DNA of 64,000 bases from Periweissella fabalis (GCF_012396505.1 NZ_JAAXPN010000001.1:248001-312000); one strand, 5' to 3'. Positions 45,263-54,404 are shown, counted from the first letter of the stretch. Notes: generated by a model not told the origin, from the letters alone. Translations and numbers: made by a program.

Positions 45263-45307
45263 TGTCAGAAAAGTGTCAGATAAATGTCATACTTTAGATG
45301 ATATAAT
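45263..45307 (+). promoter_or_regulatory. late promoter with three phased TGTCA half-sites
   Basis: TGTCA occurs at 45263-45267, 45274-45278 and 45285-45289, exactly 11 bp apart, so all lie on one face of the helix. A TATAAT -10 follows at 45302-45307, and no good -35 is at 17 bp. This is the layout of an activator-dependent promoter, with the ArpU-like protein as obvious candidate. Confidence 0.6.
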
Positions 45308-45313
45308 ATAAGA

Positions 45314-45392
45314 TGAACATAACCTTAATTGGAAAGTTCCTCCGAATTAGTTTAAGAACATTATTAGGCATCCAGTGATGGGTGTCTTTTTT
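45314..45392 (+). ncRNA. late leader RNA / candidate ~79-nt small RNA ending in a terminator
   Basis: From the late promoter a transcript would run about 79 nt to an 8-bp hairpin (AGGCATCC, 45366-45373, with GGGTGTCT, 45380-45387) and six Ts. It contains TCCTCC at 45338-45343, a perfect anti-Shine-Dalgarno, next to a small GGAA/TTCC fold. As the terminator precedes all late genes, either it leaks or is overridden (antitermination), or the short RNA is itself a product. Confidence 0.5.
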
Positions 45393-45427
45393 GTTGTATT
45401 GAAAGAATAAGCTGAGGCGGATGTTAC

Positions 45428-45501
45428 CAGGATATAGCTCAATTTGGTAGAGTGCTTTGTTTGGAACGAAGAAGTTGTAGGTTCAAGTCCTGCTATCCTG
45501 A
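45428..45501 (+). tRNA. tRNA-Pro (anticodon UGG)
   Basis: A full cloverleaf can be drawn: acceptor CAGGATA with TATCCTG, D-stem GCTC/GAGT with GGTA loop, anticodon stem CTTTG/CGAAG around loop TTTGGAA (anticodon TGG), T-stem GTAGG/CCTGC with TTCAAGT, discriminator A. C1-G72 and A73 are the usual tRNA-Pro identity elements. CCA is not encoded. It sits between the late-leader terminator and the small terminase gene. Confidence 0.85.
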
Positions 45502-45592
45502 TTGCCTTGATGGCATAACATAAAACAATGCTAACTGGTCATCCCCCTGATCAGTTAGTGTACATATAACAGATTGGAGGTGGTGTGATGAC

Positions 45593-46458
45593 ATGACTCG
45601 TGAAGAGATTAAAGAGTTATCAGAGTTTGATTTCATTAAGGGGATGAGCATAGAGGACATTGCCTCTAAGTATGGGTTAACAAAAACAACTGTTAGTTCA
45701 TGGCGAACTCGTGGTAAATGGGTAGATAAACGTGATAAATCTCAAAGTCTTGACGAGACAACACGAGACAACGAGACAACACGACAAGACATTGAAACAA
45801 GACACCGCCAAAAGAAGACAAACCACCAGATGACAATAACGGATTAACCGCTAAGCAACAGGCTTTTGCAAGGGAATACATGAAGTCTTACAATGCAACT
45901 CAAGCATACATGAATGCGTATGATGTGACGTATGATTCAGCTAGAGTATTAGGGTCAAAAATGTTAACAAATATTAACATTCGAGCAGAAATTGAACGGC
46001 TCAAAAAAGAGAAAACTCGCAAGCTTGATTTGTCGTATGAATCCTTGCTACTTGACCTGGCTCGTGAAGCTAATGCGGATATTGGTGAGTACGTAAACTT
46101 TGCTAGCCACGATGAAACGGTGGTTGATGGTAAGGGTAAGCCGGTACTTGATGTAAATGGTGCTGAAATTATAGCGCATAAGTCTCAAGTGTGGCTCAAG
46201 GATAAAGCTGATGTCGATACGTCACTGATCAAGAAAGTGTCAGTTGGTAAAGATGGAGTACAACTTGAACTTCATGACCGCAGTAAAGCCCGAGATGAGT
46301 TGCTGAAACGCTTGGCCCCTGATGAGAAATTGAAGGCTTTGCAGATTGAGAGAGCAAAGACAGAGCTTGAATTGGCCAAGAAGAAACTTGAACTGTTGAA
46401 TGGTGGCACTGAAGATAACGTTACGATTAACATCCAACCGTTTGGGGGTGATGAGTAA
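45593..46458 (+). pseudogene. terS: terminase small subunit, frameshifted
   Basis: Part one (45593-45847) has the TerS HTH (SIEDIASKYGLTKTTVSSWR). Part two, in another frame, runs from about PPKEDKPPDDNNGLTAKQQA through FAREYMKSYNATQAYMNAY to 46458. The switch point is near 45795-45810, just after a degenerate GAGACAACACGA repeat (45755-45790) that could have slipped. One missing base would join both parts into a ~288-residue small terminase. Packaging initiation should fail. Confidence 0.75.
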
Positions 46459-47741
46459 TGCCAACAATTAATTGGAATTTACCCGAGATGGTCAGCAAAG
46501 CCTACGCTCCGTTGTTTACTAGTGATAAGCGTTATATCGTTTACAAGGGAAGTCGTGGGAGTGGTAAGAGTGAAGCAGCTGCACGTAAAGCTATCTTGGA
46601 CATAGTTACTAAGCCGTATGTTAATTGGCTAATACTTAGACGGTATGCAAATACCAACCGACAATCTACATTTACACTATTACAAAAGGTCGCTACTCAA
46701 TTAGGAGTTAGTGGCCTTTTTCAATTCAACAGTTCATTACCTGAGATTACTTATAAGCCGACTGGACAAAAGATATTGTTCCGTGGGGCAGATAAGCCGT
46801 TATCTATCACATCTATATCAGTTGAAACAGGTAACTTATGCAGGCTTTGGGTCGAAGAATCCTATCAATTGGAATCAGAAGAAGCATTTGATGTTGTCGA
46901 TGAGTCTATGCGTGGGGTTATTGATGATCCTAATGGATTTTATCAAACGATATTAACGTTCAACCCATGGAATGAACGGCATTGGCTTAAGCGCAGATTC
47001 TTTGATGAAGACACACGAGAGCCTAACTCATTGGCATTTACTACGACATATAGAGATAATCCATTTCTGGATGATGCGTATGTTAGTCGTTTGTTAGAGA
47101 TGAAGATACGTAATCCAAGGCGTGCTCGGGTTGCTGTTGATGGTGAATGGGGAGTTGCTGAAGGGTTAGTATTTGAGAACTTTGTTGTTGAACAGTTTGA
47201 TTTAGCTAAGGTGCTTAAAGGCTCAATGATAGTACATGGTTTGGACTTTGGTTTCACGCATGACCCAACAGCGTTTGTTGAAGCTGCTGTGAACACTAAG
47301 ACACGAGACATATATATCTTTAATGAACTGTATCAAACGGGGATGGTAACGCCACATATTCAAAAGTGGTTGGTATCTAACGGGTATCAAAACACTGAGA
47401 TATATGCTGATGCTGCTGAACCACGATTAATAGCAGAGCTTAAAGCTAATGGTATTAGACGGATTAGAAAGTCTCGTAAGGTTAAAGGAAGCATCATGTA
47501 TGGGATTGAATACATTCAAGGGTTCAAGGTTCACATCTTACCTAAATGCAACCATGCGATAGATGAATTTAATTCCTATGCTTTCAGCCAAGATAAGAAT
47601 GGAGATTGGCTAAATAAACCAATTGATAAAGATAACCACTTAATTGATGCGTTGCGGTATGCTATTGAACCACTTATCATGCCGCAAATTAACACTGCTG
47701 ACCGTATGCAAGCATTCAAAGATTTAGGATTAGGACGGTAA
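46458..47741 (+). CDS. terL: terminase large subunit
   Basis: The 427-residue protein has Walker A-like YKGSRGSGKSEAAARKA near residue 32, LCRLWVEESYQLESEEAF near 128 (Walker B-type acidic pair) and the nuclease-domain VHGLDFGFTHDPTAFVEA near 257 plus LIDALRYAIEP near 400. This is the PBSX/SPP1-type TerL that cuts and pumps DNA into heads. The gene is intact and overlaps terS by one base. Confidence 0.9.
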   Translation: MPTINWNLPEMVSKAYAPLFTSDKRYIVYKGSRGSGKSEAAARKAILDIVTKPYVNWLILRRYANTNRQSTFTLLQKVATQLGVSGLFQFNSSLPEITYKPTGQKILFRGADKPLSITSISVETGNLCRLWVEESYQLESEEAFDVVDESMRGVIDDPNGFYQTILTFNPWNERHWLKRRFFDEDTREPNSLAFTTTYRDNPFLDDAYVSRLLEMKIRNPRRARVAVDGEWGVAEGLVFENFVVEQFDLAKVLKGSMIVHGLDFGFTHDPTAFVEAAVNTKTRDIYIFNELYQTGMVTPHIQKWLVSNGYQNTEIYADAAEPRLIAELKANGIRRIRKSRKVKGSIMYGIEYIQGFKVHILPKCNHAIDEFNSYAFSQDKNGDWLNKPIDKDNHLIDALRYAIEPLIMPQINTADRMQAFKDLGLGR

Positions 47742-47742
47742 T

Positions 47743-49166
47743 ATGAATTTTTTAAATAAAACAAGGTTCAGTCCAAACGCTAATGCAGTCTTTCAGATGG
47801 CAGCAAAGGACTTTGAATCGTATGAAGATTTATCAGTACAAAGCTTCATAGACAAGTTAGTCAATTATATTTCAGTATTTCAAACAGACCAGTTACCATG
47901 ACTTAAAGAGTTGAAACGATATTATCTAGCTGATAATAACATTAAGTATCGTGAGACAGGTCGAGATATTAATCGGGCTGATAATCGAATAGCAAGCGAC
48001 TGGGCCAAGTACATTACAGTGTTTATGCAAGGTTACATTTTAGGTAATCCAATTGCATATACAGGGGATGATGGTTTAGTTGAAAAGATTGAACAATTCA
48101 ATCAAGAGAACAGTACAGATTATCATGATGGATTGATTGAAACAGACCTAAGTATTTATGGGCGTGCTTACGAGTTACTTTATTCGGATGAGCAATCGCA
48201 AGAACGGATTGTTAAGTTAGATCCAGAAGGTACATTTATAGTTTACGATGACACGATTGCCCGTAATTCATTATTTGGAGTTCGTTTTTATCAGATTAAG
48301 TACAGTCCAACTAGCGTTAGTAGCTTTGTTGAAGTTTATACAGCGGATGAGATTTACTATTTCAGTTCAGAAGTTAATGATTTCACTGGAATTAAGTTTG
48401 ATAGAGTTGAGACATCACCATTTCAAGGTGTGCCAATAAATGAGTATAAGAACAACGAAGAACGTTTGGGTGACTATGAGAGCGTGCTAGATGGAATTGA
48501 TGCTTATGACTTATCTCAATCAGAATTAGCCAATTTTCAACAGGACATGAACGACGCTTACCTGGTTATCACAGGCAATCCAATGACTGGGACCAGCGAA
48601 CCAGAATATCAAACTGATGAAAATGGTGAACTTGTACTTGATGAATACAGTAATCCAATAGCCGTTGATAATTCAGAGACGGACGTTGTTCAGAAAATGC
48701 TTAAAGCACGATTGCTAATTTTGGATAACAACAATGATCCAGAAGGGCCTAACCCAAGTGCAGAGTATTTAACTAAGACCTATGATTCAACAGGTGCTGA
48801 GTCCTACAAGAAATGTTTAGTTGATGACATCTTACGGTTTACGTTCACGCCAGATACAAATGACCAGAACTTTGCTGGAACACAATCTGGTGAAGCTATG
48901 AAGTACAACTCAAGTTCACGCCTAACGTGCCACAGAACGATGAAGAACGTGTTACACAACTTAAAGCATTGTATGGCATCATTAGTGACGAAACTTTGTT
49001 CGAGTTGTTAGAAACATTTACTGGTGTGGATGCTGATGAAGAAATGAAGCGGCTCGATGAACAAAAGCAAAAAGGCATGGATGACTTTACTGCTCAAACG
49101 AACTACAAACAGTTAAAGCCTGATGATGGTGGCCAAGATGGACAACTACTGGACCAAGCGGATTAA
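47743..49166 (+). pseudogene. SPP1 gp6-type portal protein with stop codon and internal deletion
   Basis: The frame starts MNFLNKTRFSPNANAVFQMA, meets TGA at 47899-47901 (CGA-to-TGA type change) and continues open in the same frame through EKIEQFNQENSTDYHDGLIE to SGEAMKY near 48906. There, family members continue for tens of residues before a KFTPNLPQN-like motif. Here the next bases, in a different frame, directly encode LKFTPNVPQNDEERVTQLKA to 49166. So a segment I estimate at 60-70 codons, not a multiple of three bases, is missing. A functional portal cannot be made. Confidence 0.75.
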
Positions 49167-50052
49167 TGACATCATGGATTTGCTAGACACGAGAGATGAG
49201 AGCTTGAATACTGCAATACTCAAGGAGTACAAAGCAGCATCAGACGATATCTCAAAGCGAATAGCAGATTTCTATGATAAGTATGCCGAAGATGGGACAT
49301 TGAACTATGAGGATGCACGTAAACAGATACGTTCAACTGATTTGAGTGATTATGTTAAGCGTGCCAATGATTATCGAGAGGCTAGTGATAAGAACCCTGA
49401 AATGTTACGGCGTTTGAATGCACAGTACACAACAGCTAGATTAAATCGATTAGAGTTATTGAAACTTGAAATTGATTTTAGGCTTATCCAGGCCAGTGAC
49501 AAACAAGATAAGTCATTTACAGATTATCTATCTAAAGAGAGTTCATACATTTATGATCAGTTAGTGAACGGTAAGACAATTGATACGTTGAATGACAAAG
49601 AAATTGAAACTATCATCCAAAATGAGTGGAGTGGAGCTAATTATTCACAACGTTTATGGCGTGATAATGATTTACTTGCTAACAAATTGAAAGATGAATT
49701 GGTACGTGCTGCAATCAACGGGAGCAATCCTAAAGTAACGGCTAGGAAGTTACGTGATTCATTTGGTGGCACAAAGCCAAACACAGAACGTTTGGTGCGG
49801 ACAGAATCAACGTATGTAGCTAATGCAACGATTGCCAAGCGATACAATGATATGGGTGTTAAAAGTTATACATTTAGTGCTCACATTGATAGTCGGACAT
49901 CTAGCATTTGTCGTCATTTGAATGGCGAAACATTTCCACTCAAAGACTTTAAGCCAGGTGTTAATGCACCAGCAATGCATCCAAATTGTCGGAGTCGGAT
50001 AGTTCCAAGCGATGATGATTTGAGCAAGTTTGATAAGTATTTAGATGATTAA
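49138..50052 (+). CDS. phage minor head protein (SPP1 gp7-like)
   Basis: The 304-residue protein has a long helical N-terminus (WTKRINDIMDLLD) and the Mu F / SPP1 gp7 C-terminal domain: RLVRTESTYVANATIAKRYN near 225, SAHIDSRTSSICRHLNGETF near 255 and APAMHPNCRSRIVP near 285. I start it at ATG 49138; an ATG at 49123 is possible. It overlaps the end of the portal frame, as usual. Confidence 0.82.
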   Translation: MDNYWTKRINDIMDLLDTRDESLNTAILKEYKAASDDISKRIADFYDKYAEDGTLNYEDARKQIRSTDLSDYVKRANDYREASDKNPEMLRRLNAQYTTARLNRLELLKLEIDFRLIQASDKQDKSFTDYLSKESSYIYDQLVNGKTIDTLNDKEIETIIQNEWSGANYSQRLWRDNDLLANKLKDELVRAAINGSNPKVTARKLRDSFGGTKPNTERLVRTESTYVANATIAKRYNDMGVKSYTFSAHIDSRTSSICRHLNGETFPLKDFKPGVNAPAMHPNCRSRIVPSDDDLSKFDKYLDD

Positions 50053-50069
50053 AGAGGAGAGTAAATAGT

Positions 50070-50318
50070 ATGCATGAAAAGTTCATCGAACAAGCATTAA
50101 AACAAGTCGAGAAGACATTAATTAATAAAATTGACCAGGTAGATGATTTGCGACTCTTTGTAGTTTGGTCATGTAAAACGTTGCAAAATAGTAAGTGTTT
50201 AATTGGTAACAATCTTACCCATGATTACTTTGAAGCTACTTTAAACGGCAACGACAAAGAATTTTATTTAGACCATTACACTAAAGTTAGCAACACACAT
50301 TATAAATTAGAAGATTAA
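50070..50318 (+). CDS. hypothetical phage protein
   Basis: The 82-residue protein (MHEKFIEQALKQVEKTLINK) has GAGGAGAG upstream. No family recognised. It is followed directly by a terminator hairpin inside the structural operon. Confidence 0.55.
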   Translation: MHEKFIEQALKQVEKTLINKIDQVDDLRLFVVWSCKTLQNSKCLIGNNLTHDYFEATLNGNDKEFYLDHYTKVSNTHYKLED

Positions 50319-50327
50319 TAACTTTAC

Positions 50328-50353
50328 AGGCAGCCTTGAAGCTGTCTTTTTTT
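50328..50353 (+). terminator. internal terminator within the head operon
   Basis: GGCAGC, six-base loop, GCTGTC, then seven Ts. It lies 10 bases past the preceding gene and 135 bp before the scaffold gene, so scaffold and capsid may have their own promoter or rely on read-through. Confidence 0.7.
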
Positions 50354-50487
50354 GTACCTAAAATTTGACCTGCCAAACGTCATTAAACTGGGCAAAGCGT
50401 GTATGGATTGCTAAATAGTCGTGTGTGGGGAAACGTGCATGGGACGTTATGTTTAGTAGTATGTATGGACTTAAAAGGAGATTAAGA

Positions 50488-50994
50488 ATGGCTGACGATT
50501 TAACACAAACAACAGAAGAAGAACCAAAAGTTGATGAACCAGGTACGCTCTCACTAACTCAAAGCGAATTGGATTCAATGCTTGATAAACGTGTATCTAA
50601 AGCTCTTGAAACTGCTAAAGGTAAATGGGAAGAAGAAACTCAAGCTAAGATTTCTAAGGCCGAAGAATTGGCCAAGATGAGTGCTGCTCAACGTAAAGAA
50701 GCTGAAGAACAACAACGATCAGCTGAACTGGAAAAGCGTGAAAAGGAACTTAACTTACGTGAATACCGATATGAAGCTAAGCACCAACTTGAAGAACAAG
50801 GATTGTCTGAAAAGTTCGTTGATATGGTTTTATCTGAAGATGCAGAAACAACTAAGAACAATATTAATAGCCTTAAAGCTGAATTTGATAAGTCGATTGA
50901 AGCGGCAGTCAATGAACGTTTAAAAGGTTCAACACCAAGCGCAGGCGGCAAGACTGATACCAAGTCAGATATCAGTTCCGCTTTAGGATTATAA
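50488..50994 (+). CDS. capsid scaffold protein (DUF4355)
   Basis: The 168-residue acidic coiled-coil protein (MADDLTQTTEEEPK, then LEKREKELNLREYRYEAKHQ) ends in TDTKSDISSALGL, as DUF4355 scaffolds do. ATG 50488 is chosen for its AAAGGAG site. It lies just before the major capsid gene. Confidence 0.8.
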   Translation: MADDLTQTTEEEPKVDEPGTLSLTQSELDSMLDKRVSKALETAKGKWEEETQAKISKAEELAKMSAAQRKEAEEQQRSAELEKREKELNLREYRYEAKHQLEEQGLSEKFVDMVLSEDAETTKNNINSLKAEFDKSIEAAVNERLKGSTPSAGGKTDTKSDISSALGL

Positions 50995-51007
50995 AGGAGA
51001 ATGAAAC

Positions 51008-51889
51008 ATGGCAATTAACTATGTAACTAAAGATGAAGGCTTATTTGATCAAAAGATTAACCAAGGTCTTTTAACATCAGTATTAGGAGTTCCAGATGTA
51101 ACTTTGGTGAATGGTGGTAAGTCATTTACACTTACAACTATTTCAACATCAGGGTTCCAACCACATACACGGAACAAAGGGTTTAATACTGGTACGGCCT
51201 CTAATGACAAAAAGGTTTACACTATGGGCCAAGACCGGGACGTTGAGTTTTATATTGATACTCAAGACGTGGACGAAACTAACCAAGATTTAGCAGTTGG
51301 TAACATTTCAAAAGTGTTTATTGAAGAAAATGTGCAACCTGAAATTGATGCATACCGATTTAAAGAAATGGTAAAAGGAGCTGGTACAACAGTTACTGAA
51401 ACATTGACTGTTGATAATGTTTACACTCAATTGAAGTCAGCATTGTTACCAGTTCGTAAGTACGGTGCTCAAAATATCGTAGGGTTCGTTTCTAGCGAAG
51501 TAATGGACGCATTGGAACGTTCAAAGGAATTTACTCGTTCAATCACTAACCAAAATGTAGGAACTACGGCGCTTGAGTCACGAATCACATCACTTGATGG
51601 TGTGCAATTGATTGAAGTATGGGATGCAGACCGGTTTAAGACGGCGTACGATTTCTCAAATGGGTTCAAACCAACAGCTGCAGCAAATGATATTAACTTT
51701 GTGTTCGTCGCCAAGCAAGCAGTCATTCCTATTGTGAAAGAAAACGCGATTTATTTATTTGCACCTGGTCAAGTTGGACAAGGGGATGGGTACCTTTACC
51801 AAAACCGTCTCTACCACGACTTTTTCATTAAGGATAAACAAAAGAGTGGTATCTCAGTATCAATCAAGGCTGCAGAAAAACAAGCCTAG
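51008..51889 (+). CDS. major capsid protein
   Basis: The 293-residue protein follows the scaffold gene by 13 bases and has an HK97-like composition: a strand-rich N-arm, IDTQDVDETNQDLAVGN near 85, EENVQPEIDAYRFKEMVKGA near 107 and a NFVFVAKQAVIPIVKEN P-domain near 230. Highly expressed type ribosome site (AAAGGAGA). Confidence 0.85.
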   Translation: MAINYVTKDEGLFDQKINQGLLTSVLGVPDVTLVNGGKSFTLTTISTSGFQPHTRNKGFNTGTASNDKKVYTMGQDRDVEFYIDTQDVDETNQDLAVGNISKVFIEENVQPEIDAYRFKEMVKGAGTTVTETLTVDNVYTQLKSALLPVRKYGAQNIVGFVSSEVMDALERSKEFTRSITNQNVGTTALESRITSLDGVQLIEVWDADRFKTAYDFSNGFKPTAAANDINFVFVAKQAVIPIVKENAIYLFAPGQVGQGDGYLYQNRLYHDFFIKDKQKSGISVSIKAAEKQA

Positions 51890-51902
51890 GCTAATTAAGA
51901 CA

Positions 51903-51953
51903 ATGGCTAAACCATTCAAATGGGGTGAGAAGCCCATCGAGGAGGGAGTATGA
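51903..51953 (+). CDS. 16-residue peptide between capsid and connector
   Basis: MAKPFKWGEKPIEEGV overlaps the next ATG by four bases (ATGA). Short frames with a KWG-xx-PI-xEGV pattern recur at this position in related phages as far as I recall. Whether it is a functional peptide or a coupling leader is unknown. Confidence 0.4.
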   Translation: MAKPFKWGEKPIEEGV

Positions 51954-52291
51954 CAATTGATGATCTAACTAAGGTTAAAGTGTTGCTTTCAATTAAGGAT
52001 AGCAACCAAGATGATTTGCTTAACTTGTTGCTTGAAGATAATGAAGCACGGCTACTTAGTTATATTAACCAAGATGGCAACACGTCTGTTAAATTTCCAA
52101 CTGACTTAGCATGGTTGTTACGTGAGATAACGGTGCGTCGCTTTAACCGTATTGGTGATGAAGGTAAAAAGTCATCGAGCGAGAGTGATGTTTCAGCGAC
52201 TTGGTCCGATGATGATGTTCAAGACTTTGCTGTTTATTTAAATAAATATCGTCAGCGTAAAGGTGGACGTGGGACTGCGAGGTTCATTTAA
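51950..52291 (+). CDS. head-tail connector protein
   Basis: The 113-residue helical protein (MTIDDLTKVKVLLSIKDSNQ, then WLLREITVRRFNRIGDEG) has the gp6/DUF3199-like connector pattern. It overlaps the next gene by one base. Confidence 0.75.
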   Translation: MTIDDLTKVKVLLSIKDSNQDDLLNLLLEDNEARLLSYINQDGNTSVKFPTDLAWLLREITVRRFNRIGDEGKKSSSESDVSATWSDDDVQDFAVYLNKYRQRKGGRGTARFI

Positions 52292-52578
52292 TGAGATATA
52301 ACGATCGAATTAAGATAGTAACCACTCAATCAGTTGATGGTGAACTTGGACCCGTCACTAAAAAGATAATCTCAGATTGGTTAGAATGTCGCATTACTGG
52401 TGTGTCTCAAACTATGAACATTGGTGTATTTGGTAAATACAACTCTAATGCACTTGCTGTTCACCTTAAAGGTGGGTTAGGAACTATCTCAGGGGTTATT
52501 TATAACGGTGTGGAACGTAAACCTGAAGTAGTAATTAAAGCACGTAAGAACACGATAGTGGTAATTCAGGGGGTGTAG
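52291..52578 (+). CDS. head closure (stopper) protein
   Basis: The 95-residue beta-rich protein (MRYNDRIKIVTTQ) matches short putative minor capsid/stopper proteins by position and size, between connector and the gp10-like protein. Confidence 0.65.
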   Translation: MRYNDRIKIVTTQSVDGELGPVTKKIISDWLECRITGVSQTMNIGVFGKYNSNALAVHLKGGLGTISGVIYNGVERKPEVVIKARKNTIVVIQGV

Positions 52579-52579
52579 C

Positions 52580-52936
52580 ATGGCCAAAGTAAGCATTAAG
52601 TTTGAGGGTGCAGACCAGTTGATTCGGAAGTTCAATAACCAACCAGCAGCAATTAAGCGTGAAGCAAGTGGGATTATACTTAACTCTGCTTTGCGAGTTG
52701 AAAAGCGTGCATCAGATAATGCCCCTGTTGATACTGGCTACTTAAGGCAGCATATTACAGCCAATAAAACCGGTGAGATGAGTGCTGAAGTGGTTGCATC
52801 GGCAAATTATGCAATCTATCAAGAGTATGGTACACGTAAGATGGCAGCACATCCATTTATGCGTCCGGCAATGGACCAAGAAGGCCCGTTATTCATGCGA
52901 AAGTTGCAAAATTTACTGAATGGAGGACTTAGATGA
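52580..52936 (+). CDS. HK97 gp10-family tail component
   Basis: The 118-residue protein contains RVEKRASDNAPVDTGYLRQH near 40, then YAIYQEYGTRKMAAHPFMRP near 78, both diagnostic of HK97 gp10-like proteins. Confidence 0.88.
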   Translation: MAKVSIKFEGADQLIRKFNNQPAAIKREASGIILNSALRVEKRASDNAPVDTGYLRQHITANKTGEMSAEVVASANYAIYQEYGTRKMAAHPFMRPAMDQEGPLFMRKLQNLLNGGLR

Positions 52937-53301
52937 TGCATTCACCAACTGGTAATTTATTAATTGATTTGTATAAGGCGTTAAAAAGTGGCAATGTGCC
53001 AGTTTACACAGTGCTACCTGGTGCCGAGGTACCAGAACCTTTATTAGTGATTGGCTCTCACTCAGAAGATGATAGTCCGTCTGGTAAGGCTGGGTATGAG
53101 GTATCGACAACCGAGGTACAAATTGATATGTATTATCCGATTGATGACAGGATGGCACTTGAAGACCAGATTTATCAAACAAAAAATATAATTAAAAATT
53201 CAACTGACAAGATAACGAGAGTTACAGCTAGAACGATTGTAGATAGTTCAATCGGGAGAGATGTTTTTCACGTTATTTTTTTAGTTACAGCATACATTTA
53301 A
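52933..53301 (+). CDS. tail completion/terminator protein
   Basis: The 122-residue protein (MMHSPTGNLLIDLYKALKSG) overlaps the gp10-like gene by four bases. Position before the major tail protein and size fit the tail terminator (DUF806-like). Confidence 0.65.
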   Translation: MMHSPTGNLLIDLYKALKSGNVPVYTVLPGAEVPEPLLVIGSHSEDDSPSGKAGYEVSTTEVQIDMYYPIDDRMALEDQIYQTKNIIKNSTDKITRVTARTIVDSSIGRDVFHVIFLVTAYI

Positions 53302-53313
53302 GGAGAAATAAAA

Positions 53314-53910
53314 ATGACATACGTAGATAACGGTGTAACAGCAACTAAAGGTAATCCATTACTTGGTAAGAAAGTTTGGTATTTTATCCAATCTACACAA
53401 GCACCGGTAGGATCTAAAGCTTTATTACCAGCATTACAAACAGATGGTTCAACAAGCATTGAAGGGGATTCGATTGATGAACAAACTAAGTTTGGTCGTA
53501 TTGTTATGCCTTCAACTAATGAAGACTCTATCAAGCTTAAAACATACGTTGTTCCCGGTGATTTAGCAATTGATGTTATTAAAGATGCAAAACATAACGG
53601 TAATCAAGTAAAAGTATGGCGTGTGATTGTTGACAAACGATTTGCAACTCAAGAAAAGGATGATTCTGACCCCGCAAAGACACACCAAGTATTCCCAGCA
53701 ATGTTTGGATATGGGGTTGTAGATAGTTTGGATTTAGATGATGGTGACGATTTAGTATCTGCTGATTACACGCTTAACATCTTGGATAAATTGAAAGAAG
53801 GTACATTCCCACTGACAGACGACCAATTAGCAGTCTTAGAAGAAATGTATGAATTTGAACGTCCAGGTCAGTCTAGCGGTAACTTTGGTACAGATGACGC
53901 AGCTAAGTAA
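53314..53910 (+). CDS. major tail protein
   Basis: The 198-residue protein is acidic and beta-rich, with VWYFIQSTQAPVGSKALLPA near 22 and a C-terminal FERPGQSSGNFGTDD. It resembles TP901-1-type tail tube proteins and sits before the chaperone pair. The ERPGQSSGN string recurs in part in the distal tail protein (ERPGQTSGN). Confidence 0.8.
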   Translation: MTYVDNGVTATKGNPLLGKKVWYFIQSTQAPVGSKALLPALQTDGSTSIEGDSIDEQTKFGRIVMPSTNEDSIKLKTYVVPGDLAIDVIKDAKHNGNQVKVWRVIVDKRFATQEKDDSDPAKTHQVFPAMFGYGVVDSLDLDDGDDLVSADYTLNILDKLKEGTFPLTDDQLAVLEEMYEFERPGQSSGNFGTDDAAK

Positions 53911-53954
53911 ATACAAGGGCTTATAGGCCCTTTACATAAAAGGAGAATAAAAAC

Positions 53955-54404
53955 ATGCAATTAACAATTAAAGGAACTATTTACGAATTAAAATTTAACT
54001 TCAAGGCATTATTTAAAGCTAACAAAGATTTCAGTACTATCGATGAAAATGGCAACAACATGGGTGACGGTGCAACTAATTTATTTACACGTCTTGCTTT
54101 AGGTGACTCATTGGCCATTATTGATGTAATCAAAGTAGCTACTAGTGTAAGCAAAGTTACTGATGAAGATATGTTTAATGCAGTTGATCAATTAACTGAA
54201 GAAGGAGAAAAGCTTGATGATGTTCTTCAAGAGCTAATGGATGAATTGAAGCATAGTGGTTTTTTCGTCAAGTCAATCCAAACTCAAAAGAAGGGGTTGG
54301 AAGAAGCGTTAGAAATGCTCAAGAAGAAGGCCGAAACAGAGGAAACAACACAACAAATTATGGCAGTTCAACGGATTGTGACATTAATCAACGACAATCT
54401 TTAA
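53955..54404 (+). CDS. tail assembly chaperone (G part)
   Basis: The 149-residue protein (MQLTIKGTIYELKFNFKALF) has the TAC pattern of siphophages: beta-strand start, central FTRLALGDSLAIIDVI, and helical C-terminus. It ends at TAA 54402-54404, while the -1 frame is open through this point. Confidence 0.8.
   Translation: MQLTIKGTIYELKFNFKALFKANKDFSTIDENGNNMGDGATNLFTRLALGDSLAIIDVIKVATSVSKVTDEDMFNAVDQLTEEGEKLDDVLQELMDELKHSGFFVKSIQTQKKGLEEALEMLKKKAETEETTQQIMAVQRIVTLINDNL

Noticed and set aside
5781-48912. Stop-codon reassignment or suppression to explain the in-frame TAA and TGA codons
   Set aside because: The stops differ (TAA, TAA, TGA), occur once per gene and sit beside frameshifts and a deletion; ordinary decay explains them.
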